Positions 8,300 through 17,342 of a stretch of 64,000 bases of DNA are shown one piece after another. The first letter of the stretch is position 1. Every line of letters starts with the position of its first letter. The notes under the pieces are model-generated. The model ran no database searches. It had not been told where the DNA came from and was given only the letters and a program-made list of their open reading frames with translations. The stretch comes from Tropicibacter oceani (lineage in GTDB: Bacteria > Pseudomonadota > Alphaproteobacteria > Rhodobacterales > Rhodobacteraceae), in assembly GCF_029958925.1 (NCBI RefSeq), contig NZ_CP124616.1, forward strand, positions 434,001-498,000. Direction: 5' to 3'. A program made the position numbers and the translations under genes.

Positions 8300-9271
8300 A
8301 TGGCCCGTCTCAAGAGCTATCTCCTTGGTGGTGGCACGCTGGTCTGCGCACTCGGCATCGGCTACGTCATGCAATTCGGTCTTGCCCTTCCCGGTCAGGG
8401 CCAGGCCAGCCAGTCGGCCCCCATCGAGCTGTCGGACATCACCCTTACATCTTCGGGGCTGGGCGCCCCCATTCCGCCGCTTGCCACCGCGCCAGACATA
8501 GATGGCGTGACAGAACCCGTCGTGCTGGCCGCCGCGCAGATCGACGCGGCGCCCATGCCGCAGCCTGCGGACAGCGCCCCGACGGGCCTGGCCTGCGAAA
8601 GCGTCATGGAGGCCGAAACCACCGCCGGGGCCATGGTCGAGATTTCGGTCGACTCGCCCTGCCATGCAGGCGAACGCGTCACGATTCACCATCAGGGCAT
8701 GATGTTCACCGACGTGATGACGCCCGACGGCACGTTGCAAGTGACAGTGCCGGCGCTGGCGGAAACCGCGACCTTCATCGCCGCCTTTACCAACGGCGAA
8801 GGCGCCACAGCCACCGCCGAGGTGTCATCGCTGCCCTTCTACGACCGTGTGGCCGTGCAATGGAAAGGCCCCGCGGGGCTGCAACTGCATGCCCGCGAAT
8901 TCGCTGCGGAGTACTTTACCCAAGGCCATGTCTGGGCGGCCGAAGCCGGGGACCTGGCGCGCGCCGCCACGGGCGAAGGTGGCTTTCTTGTGCGCCTTGG
9001 TCAGGACGACGCGCCGCAGGGCCTGATGGTCGAGGTTTATTCCTTCCCGACCGGCACGGCAAAACAGGCCGGCGACGTGCTGATGTCGATCGAAGCAGAG
9101 GTGACCGAAGCCAACTGCAACACCCAGATCGAGGCACAAACCCTGCAATTGCACAACGGCAGCCCCCTGCGGGTGGGCGATTTGACCCTGGAAATGCCCG
9201 AATGTGACAGCCTTGGCGACTTTCTGGTGTTGAAAAACGTCGTCGAAGACCTGAAAGTCGCCGCACGTTAA
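8300..9271 (+). CDS. Hypothetical exported protein
   Basis: 323 residues, preceded by GGGAGG. The N-terminus has one basic stretch and a hydrophobic segment (about 7-30, SYLLGGGTLVCALGIGYVMQ), so it is exported or anchored by one helix. An Ala/Pro-rich linker (about 35-95) leads to a domain beginning LACESVMEAE, with two Cys flanking VEISVDSPC and a beta-rich stretch (ERVTIHHQGMMF, GTLQVTVPALAETATFIAAF). A second half ends with another Cys pair (EANCNTQ and MPECDS). I do not recognise the family. The OmpA-fusion gene follows 21 bases later, so the two may form an operon acting in the envelope. Confidence 0.75.
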   Translation: MARLKSYLLGGGTLVCALGIGYVMQFGLALPGQGQASQSAPIELSDITLTSSGLGAPIPPLATAPDIDGVTEPVVLAAAQIDAAPMPQPADSAPTGLACESVMEAETTAGAMVEISVDSPCHAGERVTIHHQGMMFTDVMTPDGTLQVTVPALAETATFIAAFTNGEGATATAEVSSLPFYDRVAVQWKGPAGLQLHAREFAAEYFTQGHVWAAEAGDLARAATGEGGFLVRLGQDDAPQGLMVEVYSFPTGTAKQAGDVLMSIEAEVTEANCNTQIEAQTLQLHNGSPLRVGDLTLEMPECDSLGDFLVLKNVVEDLKVAAR

Positions 9272-9292
9272 AACGGGGCAAGCGGGTTTCTC

Positions 9293-10855
9293 ATGCGATA
9301 TCTTTGTGCGGCGGTTCTCGCCGCACTTTTCTTTGTAACTGGCCCGGTCAAGCCCGCTTTGGCGCAGGACATCACCCTGCGGTCCCGCGATGGCGGTGTC
9401 GAATTGACCGGAACCCTGTTGGGCTTCGACGGTGAATTCTATCGCCTGCGCACGCAATATGGCGAACTGACGGTCGATGGTTCCGGCGTGTTCTGCGAAG
9501 GCGTCGGCTGCCCTTCGCTGACCGACTATGTGGCCGAGCTGTCGATTTCGGGGTCGGCGACCATCGGATCGGTCCTGATGCCCGCCCTGATCGAAGCCTT
9601 TGCCCTGCGCAGCGGCCTGACCGCGACACGCACCGATCAGGACAGTGCGCATTTCCAATACACCCTGCGCGATGCCAAGACCGACAAGCTGGTCGGACGC
9701 TTTACCTTTCGCGTCAGCACCACCGACGAAGGCTTTGCCGACCTGTTGGGCGATGACGCGGATATCGTCATGGCCCTGCGCGAAATCCGCCGGAGCGAAG
9801 TGGCCCTGGCCCGCGAGGCAGGGCTGGGCGATCTGCTGCACCCCAACCGCAGCCGGGTTCTGGCGCTGGACGCCATGGTGCCGATCGTGGCGCCAGTGAA
9901 CCCGGTCAATGCGATTTCACCCACCGACCTGTCGCGCATCCTGTCCGGCAGCCTGGTCAACTGGCGCGAACTGGGCGGCCCCGATGCCCCGGTCAGCGTG
10001 CATTTGCGCGACGCGGAATCGGGTCTGTCGCAGGGGGTCGAAGACCGCTTGCTGACCCCCGCCCGGGCCGAGTTGAAAACCGATGTGACGCGCCATCCGA
10101 CAACGGCGGCGCTGTCGGCGGCGGTGGTCAAAGACCCCTTTGGCATCGGGCTGGCCAGCTTTTCCGAAACCGGAAATGCCAAGCCTTTGGTCCTGACCGG
10201 GCCTTGCGGGTTCCAGCTGCGCGCCGCACGCCGCAGCATCAAGACCGAGGATTTCCCGCTGACCGCGCCGATGTTCCTGTACCTTCCGGCCCGCCGCCTG
10301 CCCGCCCTGGCGCGTGATTTCCTGGCCTTTACCCGGTCGCCCCCGGCGCAGATCGTCATTCGCCGCGCCGGTTTCGTCGATCAAGCGCCCGAAGAGGTGC
10401 CCGTCGACCTGCAGGGCGATCGGTTCACCAATGCGATCATGGTCGCCCAGGGCGATGCCGGGCTGGCCGAACTGCGGCGGATGACAGAAACCCTGTCGCC
10501 CATGCGCCGCCTGACCACCTCGTTCCGGTTCGAGGCAGGATCGTCCCGTCTGGACGCGCAATCGCGGTCCAACGTGCAACAATTGGCGCGCTCGCTCGAA
10601 GCGGGGGCCTATGACGGGCGCAGGCTGGTTTTTGTCGGCTTCTCGGATGGTCAGGGCCCGGCCGATGCAAACATGCGGATCGCCCGGCAGCGCGCCGATA
10701 CCGTTCGACGCGCAGTGCTTGAGGCCGCGGAAACCGCCGATACCGATCAGGTGGAAATCCTGACCGAGGCCTTTGGCGAAGCCATGCCGATGGCTTGCGA
10801 CAACAGCGCCTGGGGTCGGCAAGTCAACCGGCGCGTTGAAGTCTGGGTCAAGTGA
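9293..10855 (+). CDS. Periplasmic phosphate-binding-like / OmpA C-terminal fusion protein
   Basis: 520 residues with a signal peptide cut near residue 24 (PALA-QD). Residues about 80-345 resemble a type 2 periplasmic binding domain of the PstS superfamily: SISGSATIGSVLMPALIEAF, VNPVNAISPTDLSRILSG and VVKDPFGIGLASFSETG. The C-terminal part (about 400-520) is OmpA-like and peptidoglycan-binding: TTSFRFEAGSSRLDAQSRSN, VFVGFSDGQGPADANMRIAR and RQVNRRVEVWVK. The combination suggests a ligand-binding protein held to the cell wall. No ABC transporter partner is nearby, so transport is not supported; sensing or envelope maintenance is equally possible. Confidence 0.82.
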   Translation: MRYLCAAVLAALFFVTGPVKPALAQDITLRSRDGGVELTGTLLGFDGEFYRLRTQYGELTVDGSGVFCEGVGCPSLTDYVAELSISGSATIGSVLMPALIEAFALRSGLTATRTDQDSAHFQYTLRDAKTDKLVGRFTFRVSTTDEGFADLLGDDADIVMALREIRRSEVALAREAGLGDLLHPNRSRVLALDAMVPIVAPVNPVNAISPTDLSRILSGSLVNWRELGGPDAPVSVHLRDAESGLSQGVEDRLLTPARAELKTDVTRHPTTAALSAAVVKDPFGIGLASFSETGNAKPLVLTGPCGFQLRAARRSIKTEDFPLTAPMFLYLPARRLPALARDFLAFTRSPPAQIVIRRAGFVDQAPEEVPVDLQGDRFTNAIMVAQGDAGLAELRRMTETLSPMRRLTTSFRFEAGSSRLDAQSRSNVQQLARSLEAGAYDGRRLVFVGFSDGQGPADANMRIARQRADTVRRAVLEAAETADTDQVEILTEAFGEAMPMACDNSAWGRQVNRRVEVWVK

Positions 10856-10870
10856 TCCACCCCCGCCGGA

Positions 10871-11635
10871 TCAAAGAAGCCCTTCTGAGCGAAAGCTGAG
10901 TTCGCGAGATTTGCCGATGACCAGGTGATCGTGCAGCGTGATGCCAAGCGCCTCTGCCGCCAGCCGGATCTGCTCGGTCATTTCGATGTCAGCGTGGCTT
11001 GGCGTCGGATCGCCTGACGGGTGGTTGTGCACCAGGATCATCGCCGTGGCGTTCAGTTCCAAGGCGCGTTTGACCACCTCGCGCGGGTAGACCGGCACAT
11101 GATCGACGGTGCCGCGCGCCTGCGCCTCATCCGCGATCAGCACGTTCTTTCGGTCAAGATACAGCACGCGAAACTGCTCGATGTCGCCATGCGCCATCGC
11201 CGTCTGGCAATAGTCCAACAGCGCATCCCAACTGCTGAGCAGGTGTTTCTTGATCACCCGGGACCGGGCCAGCCGGTGGGCGGCGGCCTCGACGATCTTC
11301 AGTTCCGTCACGACCGCATCACCAACGCCGCTGACCTGACTCAGCCGCGCCCGCGGGGCGGACACCACGCCGTTGAAATCGCCAAAGGTTTCCAAAAGCT
11401 GACGCGCCAGCGGTTTGACATCGCGGCGCGGGATTGCGCGGAACAGGACAAGTTCCAAAAGCTCGTAATCCGGCAGGGCGTCCGCACCGCCGATCAGGAA
11501 CCGTTCACGCAGGCGGGCGCGATGGTCCTTGATATAGGACGGCGCGGGCGCACCACGCGGCAAGACCGGTTCCGGCGCTTCGTCGTGATCGAAAAGCGCG
11601 GCCTGGCTGTCAGAGAAATGCGGTCCTCGGGTCAT
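10871..11635 (-). CDS. radC: RadC family JAB/MPN-domain protein
   Basis: 254 residues. The N-terminal helix-hairpin-helix region ([19 protein letters not shown], then [20 protein letters not shown]) precedes the RadC domain with the JAMM metal motif [14 protein letters not shown] (203-216), following E-x-V-x-R-type sequence [12 protein letters not shown]. RadC was long called a DNA repair protein; its real function is disputed, and in several bacteria it goes with natural competence. A CtrA-like box lies about 25 bases upstream of the start, which fits reports that recombination and competence genes are in the CtrA regulon of Rhodobacterales (from memory). Confidence 0.92.
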   Translation of the reverse strand: MTRGPHFSDSQAALFDHDEAPEPVLPRGAPAPSYIKDHRARLRERFLIGGADALPDYELLELVLFRAIPRRDVKPLARQLLETFGDFNGVVSAPRARLSQVSGVGDAVVTELKIVEAAAHRLARSRVIKKHLLSSWDALLDYCQTAMAHGDIEQFRVLYLDRKNVLIADEAQARGTVDHVPVYPREVVKRALELNATAMILVHNHPSGDPTPSHADIEMTEQIRLAAEALGITLHDHLVIGKSRELSFRSEGLL

Positions 11636-11659
11636 CCCGCGATTGTGCCGCAGGACTGG

Positions 11660-11675
11660 TTAGCAGCGGGTTAAC
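11660..11675. promoter_or_regulatory. CtrA-like box upstream of radC
   Basis: TTAG (11660-11663), seven bases, then TTAAC (11671-11675) matches the CtrA consensus TTAA-N7-TTAA with one mismatch. It lies 25-40 bases ahead of the radC start. One match of this length could be chance. Confidence 0.4.
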
Positions 11676-11678
11676 GCA

Positions 11679-11710
11679 CAAGGGGCGGCGCATGAATGCA
11701 CCGCCCCTTG
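11679..11710 (-). terminator. Hairpin downstream of dnaJ
   Basis: CAAGGGGCGG (11679-11688) pairs perfectly with CCGCCCCTTG (11701-11710) across a 12-base loop. It starts 22 bases after the dnaJ stop in the direction of dnaJ transcription. The following TGCGTT is only weakly T-rich. Confidence 0.6.
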
Positions 11711-11732
11711 CGATTGTCGTCCGGAAGGCGTG

Positions 11733-12878
11733 TCAGCCCTTCATCGAATCCCAGAAGTTCTTGACCGACTTGAAGAAACTGGACGCCTCGGGGTTGTTGT
11801 CCTCGCTCAGATCCTCGAATTCGCGCAGCAGCTCCTTTTGCCGCGAAGTCAGGTTCACCGGGGTTTCCACCGCCAGTTCGATGAACATGTCGCCATGCCC
11901 ACCGCCGCGCAGCGCCGGCATCCCCTTGCCGCGCAGACGCATCTGACGGCCCGATTGGCTGCCTGCCGGGATTTTCACGCGGCTGCGGCCACCGTCGATT
12001 GTCGGCACCTCGATGTCGCCGCCCAGCGCCGCAGCGGTCATCGCCACGGGCACACGGCAATGCAATTCGGTGCCTTCGCGTTCAAAGATCTTGTGATGTT
12101 CGACCTCGATAAAGATGTACAGGTCGCCCGGAGGGCCACCCCGCATCCCCGCTTCGCCTTCGCCGGCAAGGCGAATGCGCGTGCCGGTTTCGACCCCGGC
12201 CGGAATGTTCACCGACAGGGCGCGATCCTTGTGGACACGGCCGTTTCCACCGCATTTGGCACAGGGGTTCTTGATGATCTGGCCCAGGCCCGAGCAGGTC
12301 GGACAGGTGCGTTCGACCGTGAAAAAGCCCTGCGTGGCCCGCACCTTGCCCATGCCCGAACAGGTCGGGCAGGTGGTTGGTTCGGCGCCGCCTTCGGACC
12401 CCGATCCCTTGCATTCGCCGCACTGCACCGAGGTCGGTACATTGATGGTTTTCTGCAGCCCGCTGTATGCCTCTTCGAGGGTGACGCGCAGGTTATAGCG
12501 CAGGTCAGCCCCGCGTGCGGCGCGTTGGCGCCCGCCCTGACGGCCCCCCATGAAATCCCCGAACAGGTCGTCGAAAACGTCGGAAAAGGCGCTGGCGAAA
12601 TCGCCATTGCCGCCGCCCATTCCGCCCGGTCGACCGCCGCCACCCATGCCGCCCTCGAACGCCGCATGGCCAAAGCGGTCATAGGCCGCCTTTTTCTCGG
12701 CGTCCTTGAGAACCTCGTAGGCCTCGTTGGCTTCCTTGAACTTTGACTCGGCGTCGGGATTGTCGGCGTTTCGGTCCGGATGGAATTCCTTGGCCTTGGT
12801 GCGATAGGCCTTCTTGATTTCGTCGGCCGACGCGCCCTTGGGGATCCCGAGCACATCGTAATAGTCACGTTTGGACAT
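11733..12878 (-). CDS. dnaJ: Chaperone DnaJ (Hsp40)
   Basis: 381 residues from ATG 12878; a frame extension upstream is not needed. The J domain begins [20 protein letters not shown] and has the HPD motif (EFHPDRN). A Gly/Phe-rich region follows ([15 protein letters not shown]), then four zinc-binding repeats [24 protein letters not shown] and CAKCGGNG, then the C-terminal substrate-binding domains. It stimulates DnaK ATPase and delivers unfolded clients. It follows dnaK by 80 bases in the same direction and probably shares its heat-shock promoter. Confidence 0.98.
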   Translation of the reverse strand: MSKRDYYDVLGIPKGASADEIKKAYRTKAKEFHPDRNADNPDAESKFKEANEAYEVLKDAEKKAAYDRFGHAAFEGGMGGGGRPGGMGGGNGDFASAFSDVFDDLFGDFMGGRQGGRQRAARGADLRYNLRVTLEEAYSGLQKTINVPTSVQCGECKGSGSEGGAEPTTCPTCSGMGKVRATQGFFTVERTCPTCSGLGQIIKNPCAKCGGNGRVHKDRALSVNIPAGVETGTRIRLAGEGEAGMRGGPPGDLYIFIEVEHHKIFEREGTELHCRVPVAMTAAALGGDIEVPTIDGGRSRVKIPAGSQSGRQMRLRGKGMPALRGGGHGDMFIELAVETPVNLTSRQKELLREFEDLSEDNNPEASSFFKSVKNFWDSMKG

Positions 12879-12958
12879 GATCTGCCCTCCTTGTACCGGA
12901 ACGCAAAGGGCCGGCCCGGTGTCCGGACCGGCCCCCATTGGTTCCGAAGGCGCTGGCC

Positions 12959-14878
12959 TTAGGCCCGCTTGTTGTCGTCAAGATCCTCAAAGTCCGCATC
13001 GACGATATCATCGTCGGCCGGACCTGCGCTGTCAGCGGCGGCGGGTTCGTCATCGTCACCCGATTCCGCCTGCGCCTTGTAGATCGCTTCGCCCAGACGC
13101 ATCGCGACCTCGGTCACGTTCTGGATGCCGGCCTTCAGCTTGTCCGCGGTCACGTCGTCTTTCTCAAGCTCGTCCTTGAGAGCGGCAACGGCCAGTTCGA
13201 TCGCCTCGACGGTCGACGGGTCGACCTTGTCGCCATGATCCTCGATCGACTTTTCGGTCGAATGGATCAGGCTTTCGGCCTGGTTGCGGGACTCGACCAG
13301 TTCCTTGCGGGCCTTGTCGGCATCGGCGTTTTCTTCCGCCTCGCGGACCATCTTTTCGATGTCCTCATCCGACAGGCCACCCGAGGCCTGGATCGTGATC
13401 TGCTGTTCCTTGCCGGTGCCCTTGTCCTTGGCACCAACGGACACGATGCCGTTTGCGTCAATGTCAAAGGTCACTTCGATCTGCGGCATGCCGCGCGGCG
13501 CCGGGGGGATGTTTTCCAGGTTGAACTGGCCCAGCATCTTGTTGTCGGCAGCCATTTCGCGTTCGCCCTGGAACACGCGGATCGTCACGGCCGACTGGTT
13601 GTCCTCGGCGGTCGAGAAGACCTGCGATTTCTTCGTCGGGATCGTGGTGTTGCGGTCGATCAGGCGGGTGAACACGCCACCCAGCGTTTCGATGCCCAGC
13701 GACAGCGGGGTCACGTCCAGCAGGACAACGTCTTTGACGTCACCTTGCAGAACACCGGCCTGAATGGCGGCGCCCATGGCAACGACTTCGTCCGGGTTCA
13801 CACCCTTGTGCGGCTCTTTGCCAAAGAACTTGGTCACCTCTTCGATGACTTTCGGCATACGGGTCATACCGCCGACCAGAACGATCTCGTCGATGTCACC
13901 GGTGGACAGGCCGGCATCTTTCAGGGCTGCCTGGCAGGGCTTGATCGACGCCTTGATCAGATCGCCGACAAGGCTTTCCAGCTTGGCGCGGGTCAGTTTC
14001 ATGACCAGGTGCAGCGGCTGACCGTCCGATCCCATCGAGATGAAGGGCTGGTTGATTTCGGTCTGGCTGGTCGAGGACAGTTCAATCTTGGCCTTTTCGG
14101 CCGCTTCCTTCAGACGCTGAAGCGCCATCTTGTCCTTGGTCAGGTCGACGCCGTTGTCCTTTTTGAACTGCTCGGCAAGGTAGTTGACGATGCGCATGTC
14201 AAAGTCTTCACCACCAAGGAAGGTGTCGCCGTTGGTGGATTTGACTTCGAACAGGCCGTCGTCGATTTCCAGGATGGTCACGTCAAAGGTACCGCCGCCA
14301 AGGTCATAAACCGCGATGGTGCGGGTTTCTTTCTTGTCCAGACCGTAGGCCAGCGCAGCGGCGGTGGGTTCGTTGATGATGCGCAGCACTTCAAGGCCGG
14401 CGATCTTGCCGGCGTCCTTGGTGGCCTGACGCTGGGCGTCGTTGAAATAGGCGGGCACGGTGATGACGGCCTGCGTCACCTCTTCGCCAAGATAGCTCTC
14501 GGCGGTTTCTTTCATCTTGCCCAGGATGAAGGCGGAAATCTGGCTGGGCGAATACTTTTCGCCGCGCGCCCTGACCCATGCGTCGCCGTTGCCGCCATCG
14601 ACAACTTCGAACGGCATGTTCTTGCGGTCCTTGGCAAGGTTCGCGTCGTCATTGCGACGGCCGATCAGGCGCTTGACGCCGAACACGGTGTTTTCCGGGT
14701 TGGTCACAGCCTGGCGCTTGGCCGGCTGACCCACAAGACGTTCGTCTTCGGTGAAGGCGACGATCGAGGGGGTGGTACGTGCGCCTTCGGAGTTTTCGAT
14801 GACGCGTGCGGCGCTGCCGTCCATGATGGCAACGCAAGAGTTGGTGGTGCCGAGGTCGATACCGATTACTTTGGCCAT
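12959..14878 (-). CDS. dnaK: Chaperone DnaK (Hsp70)
   Basis: 639 residues, full length. The ATPase domain starts [20 protein letters not shown] and includes [18 protein letters not shown] and [10 protein letters not shown]-type sequence ([17 protein letters not shown]). The linker [17 protein letters not shown] leads into the substrate-binding domain and an acidic C-terminal tail ending in DLDDNKRA. It is upstream of dnaJ, and a good RpoH-type promoter is 114-142 bases before the start. Confidence 0.99.
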   Translation of the reverse strand: MAKVIGIDLGTTNSCVAIMDGSAARVIENSEGARTTPSIVAFTEDERLVGQPAKRQAVTNPENTVFGVKRLIGRRNDDANLAKDRKNMPFEVVDGGNGDAWVRARGEKYSPSQISAFILGKMKETAESYLGEEVTQAVITVPAYFNDAQRQATKDAGKIAGLEVLRIINEPTAAALAYGLDKKETRTIAVYDLGGGTFDVTILEIDDGLFEVKSTNGDTFLGGEDFDMRIVNYLAEQFKKDNGVDLTKDKMALQRLKEAAEKAKIELSSTSQTEINQPFISMGSDGQPLHLVMKLTRAKLESLVGDLIKASIKPCQAALKDAGLSTGDIDEIVLVGGMTRMPKVIEEVTKFFGKEPHKGVNPDEVVAMGAAIQAGVLQGDVKDVVLLDVTPLSLGIETLGGVFTRLIDRNTTIPTKKSQVFSTAEDNQSAVTIRVFQGEREMAADNKMLGQFNLENIPPAPRGMPQIEVTFDIDANGIVSVGAKDKGTGKEQQITIQASGGLSDEDIEKMVREAEENADADKARKELVESRNQAESLIHSTEKSIEDHGDKVDPSTVEAIELAVAALKDELEKDDVTADKLKAGIQNVTEVAMRLGEAIYKAQAESGDDDEPAAADSAGPADDDIVDADFEDLDDNKRA

Positions 14879-14991
14879 TTTCGATCCCTTTTCTAAGTCA
14901 AGGCGATGTCACGAGGTTCGGACCCGTTACGGCATCCTGCCCCGCATTTCTGAGGCCCTTGGGGATTGCCCCTCGGGCGGCTTCGGAGGGT

Positions 14992-15020
14992 ATATAAGGA
15001 GGGGTTCCGCGCCCTGCAAG
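14992..15020 (-). promoter_or_regulatory. RpoH (heat-shock sigma) type promoter of dnaK
   Basis: On the minus strand CTTG (15020-15017), 18 bases, then CTTATAT (14998-14992) matches the alphaproteobacterial RpoH pattern CTTG-N17/18-CYTATNT. It would give a leader of about 105 bases ahead of dnaK. The region also serves the divergent alkB gene. Confidence 0.65.
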
Positions 15021-15081
15021 CACCGCACAGCGCGCAATTGGACGGAAAATCGCAACTTTGCACATACCAAGGGGGAATCCT

Positions 15082-15687
15082 TTGCCGCAGACTTTGGTTC
15101 AAAAGGGGTTTCACATCCATCCCGGCTATCTGGACCGCCCCGCCCAAGAGGCGATGGTGGACGATTTGCGGCAGGTTCTGCGCGCCGCGCCGCTTGTCCA
15201 GCCGGTCACGCCGCGCGGGCAGCCGATGTCGGTGCGGATGTCAGCGGCGGGGCAGTTTGGCTGGGTCACGGACCGGCGCGGGTATCGCTATGAGCCCCGG
15301 CACCCCGACGGCTTGGCATGGCCCCCGATCCCTGCCTCGGTCCTGGCGATCTGGGAGGATCTGGCCGCTTGCCCGCGCCCGCCGGAATGCTGCCTGGTGA
15401 ACTGGTACAAAGAAGGCGCGCGCATGGGCCTGCACCAGGACAAGGACGAAGCCGATTTCACCTACCCGGTCCTGTCGGTGTCACTGGGCGACGACGGGTT
15501 GTTCCGCATGGGCAACCCCGAACGCGGCGGCCCGACCGCGTCGCACTGGCTGAAATCAGGCGACGTGGTGGTGATGGGCGGCGCGGCGCGGCTGGCCTAT
15601 CACGGGGTGGATCGCATCCGCTTTGGCTCGTCCTCGCTGCTCAGGGATGGCGGGCGGATCAACCTGACGCTGCGGGTCGTGACCTAG
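15082..15687 (+). CDS. alkB: AlkB-type 2-oxoglutarate/Fe(II)-dependent DNA dealkylase
   Basis: 201 residues from TTG 15082, chosen because AAGGGGGA lies six bases upstream; a TTG at 15058 is less likely. The dioxygenase iron ligands are HQD (H118, D120) and H174 in AYHGVDRI, and the 2-oxoglutarate and substrate motif RINLTLR (192-198) fits AlkB RxNxTxR. MSVRMSAAGQFGWVTDRRGY is the usual AlkB nucleotide-recognition lid. It oxidatively repairs 1-methyladenine and 3-methylcytosine. It is divergent from dnaK and convergent with the next gene. Confidence 0.93.
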   Translation: MPQTLVQKGFHIHPGYLDRPAQEAMVDDLRQVLRAAPLVQPVTPRGQPMSVRMSAAGQFGWVTDRRGYRYEPRHPDGLAWPPIPASVLAIWEDLAACPRPPECCLVNWYKEGARMGLHQDKDEADFTYPVLSVSLGDDGLFRMGNPERGGPTASHWLKSGDVVVMGGAARLAYHGVDRIRFGSSSLLRDGGRINLTLRVVT

Positions 15688-15693
15688 GGTGGA

Positions 15694-16308
15694 TCAGCGA
15701 CCATCCAGCGCACAGCAGCCGCTGTAATACGCCTGCTGGTTGCCCTGCAGGATCAACGCGATGGTCAGCCCGAATTCCCGATCCGACATGCCGTCGTCGC
15801 AATAGCCCGGCGTGATCACCGCGCTCAGGCTCTCGAGCCCGGCCTGCCCGAACAGCGCATAGGGCCAGGGCCTTCCGCTTGCCTTGACCAGGTTGCCCAC
15901 CGAATACCCCTGTTGCTGCCCCATGTTGTTCATGACGGCGCTTTGACCCTGATTGATGGTCAGGCTCCAGAACGGTTCGGTGCCAAAGCAGGACAGCGCA
16001 GGCCAGTCCGGCAGGGTGCCGCCGGGACGCGCCGCAAGAAAGCGCATCGAGGTCCAGCCCGATTGCTCGCCCGTGTTCACGAATCCCCAAGTGCCGGTTT
16101 CGTTCAGGCGGATCACCTCGACCCCGGTGTCGTAGGGGCCAAGCGTGCCGACGATCTCGTGCCCGGCGCCCGGCCCGCTGCGCACGTTCAGCACATCATC
16201 CGATGCGACGCCCGTCACGTCATGCAGCGCGGGATACTCCTGCGCTAGGGCCGGCGCCCCCAGCCCCAGCGTGACAAGGACGGCAAGAAGGTGGATCAGT
16301 CGGCGCAT
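15694..16308 (-). CDS. Secreted protein with bacterial SH3-like domain
   Basis: 204 residues from ATG 16308, with AAGGA eight bases upstream. It has a signal peptide (LIHLLAVLVTLGLGAPALAQ), then an SH3b-like domain (about 25-85: DVLNVRSGPGAGHEIVGTLG, GTWGFVNTGEQSGWTSMRFL). The second half (about 95-204: LSCFGTEPFWSLTINQGQS, SAVITPGYCDDGMSDREFG) is a conserved domain also found in COG3650-type envelope proteins. SH3b domains often bind peptidoglycan; the role is unknown. It ends only 6 bases from the convergent alkB gene. Confidence 0.8.
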   Translation of the reverse strand: MRRLIHLLAVLVTLGLGAPALAQEYPALHDVTGVASDDVLNVRSGPGAGHEIVGTLGPYDTGVEVIRLNETGTWGFVNTGEQSGWTSMRFLAARPGGTLPDWPALSCFGTEPFWSLTINQGQSAVMNNMGQQQGYSVGNLVKASGRPWPYALFGQAGLESLSAVITPGYCDDGMSDREFGLTIALILQGNQQAYYSGCCALDGR

Positions 16309-16386
16309 GGGACATTCCTTTGGCATCGAGGTTTCCCTGACGATACCCTTGATGCCGCCCTGCCCCTAGTGATGAATCCCTGACCC

Positions 16387-17217
16387 TCAGCGCCGCGCGC
16401 TCCAGGATGCCGAGGCATGTTTGCGGGTATAGAATTCGCCCATCAGGCCGATCATGATCAGGACCAGCGACAGGTACAGCGCATATTCCCAATCCGAATT
16501 GCGCGGGTTGTAGTCGACAAAGGCATAGCCGCGGGCCTGGTCGATGGTGTGGAACAACGGGTTCCAGTCGAACATCACCAGCATGTAGCTGGGCATGGCA
16601 TTGGCCACGAACATCTTGCCCGAGGCGATCATGTTCGCCCGCTGATAGACGGTGGAAATGATGCTGACCGGTGTCGGCGCCCAGGGCTTGGCCGCAAGAA
16701 AGACCATCCCGATGGCCGCCCCGGAAAACCACGACAGAAGGATCATGGCCAGACAGCCGATCGGGTCATGGATTTCCTGCATGACAAAGGGATTGAAGGC
16801 CACGTCATAGACAAAGAGGATGGCAATCAGCGACAGCAACTGGATGTAAAGCGTGCTCAGCATCGCCGAGGCGATCGCAATCGCGGTGTTCATCGGCGCG
16901 TGTTGCATCATCGGGCTTGCCGGCCCTTCCGACGACGCCACCGCGCCCAGCGTTTTCGAATGCGTCATGTAAAGGAAGACGCCGGTCATGATGTAGATCA
17001 TGAAGTCGCCGCGTAGCGCCGCACCGCGCAACCCCAGGATCTGGAACATGAAAAAGAAGGCCAGCACGAAAATGACCGTCTGCAGCATGTTCATCAGGAT
17101 GGCAAGGATGGCATTGCCATGGGTCTTGCGCACCGCCCGCACCGAATTGTGGTAAATCAGCTCCGCGATGTAGACGGCAGAACCCAGCCGCGACCGCGGT
17201 TTGGTAACTTGAAACAT
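16387..17217 (-). CDS. kpsM: Capsular polysaccharide ABC exporter, permease protein
   Basis: 276 residues with six hydrophobic segments typical of ABC-2 permeases: ILMNMLQTVIFVLAFFFMFQ, DFMIYIMTGVFLYMTHSKTL, IASAMLSTLYIQLLSLIAIL, LAMILLSWFSGAAIGMVFLA and a last helix ALYLSLVLIMIGLMGEF. It is the likely membrane partner of KpsT, which is at 5369-6028 on the other strand. In most genomes kpsM and kpsT are adjacent, so the separation is unusual. It is divergent from cysQ (125-bp gap). Confidence 0.85.
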   Translation of the reverse strand: MFQVTKPRSRLGSAVYIAELIYHNSVRAVRKTHGNAILAILMNMLQTVIFVLAFFFMFQILGLRGAALRGDFMIYIMTGVFLYMTHSKTLGAVASSEGPASPMMQHAPMNTAIAIASAMLSTLYIQLLSLIAILFVYDVAFNPFVMQEIHDPIGCLAMILLSWFSGAAIGMVFLAAKPWAPTPVSIISTVYQRANMIASGKMFVANAMPSYMLVMFDWNPLFHTIDQARGYAFVDYNPRNSDWEYALYLSLVLIMIGLMGEFYTRKHASASWSARR

Positions 17218-17342
17218 GCGCTCACTGCTCCGATGCGAGGGCGGGGTTGCGGCTTCTTGCCGTTCTTTTCAAATCGCACCATAAGGCGGGTAGGTTTTCA
17301 AATCAATAAATCCGCATCGCTTGCGCAAAAAGGAGAGTTGCC

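Noticed and set aside
12938-14896. 652-codon open frame antisense to dnaK
   Set aside because: Mirror of the dnaK reading frame in GC-rich DNA. Low-complexity residue pattern, no family match, and dnaK is certain.
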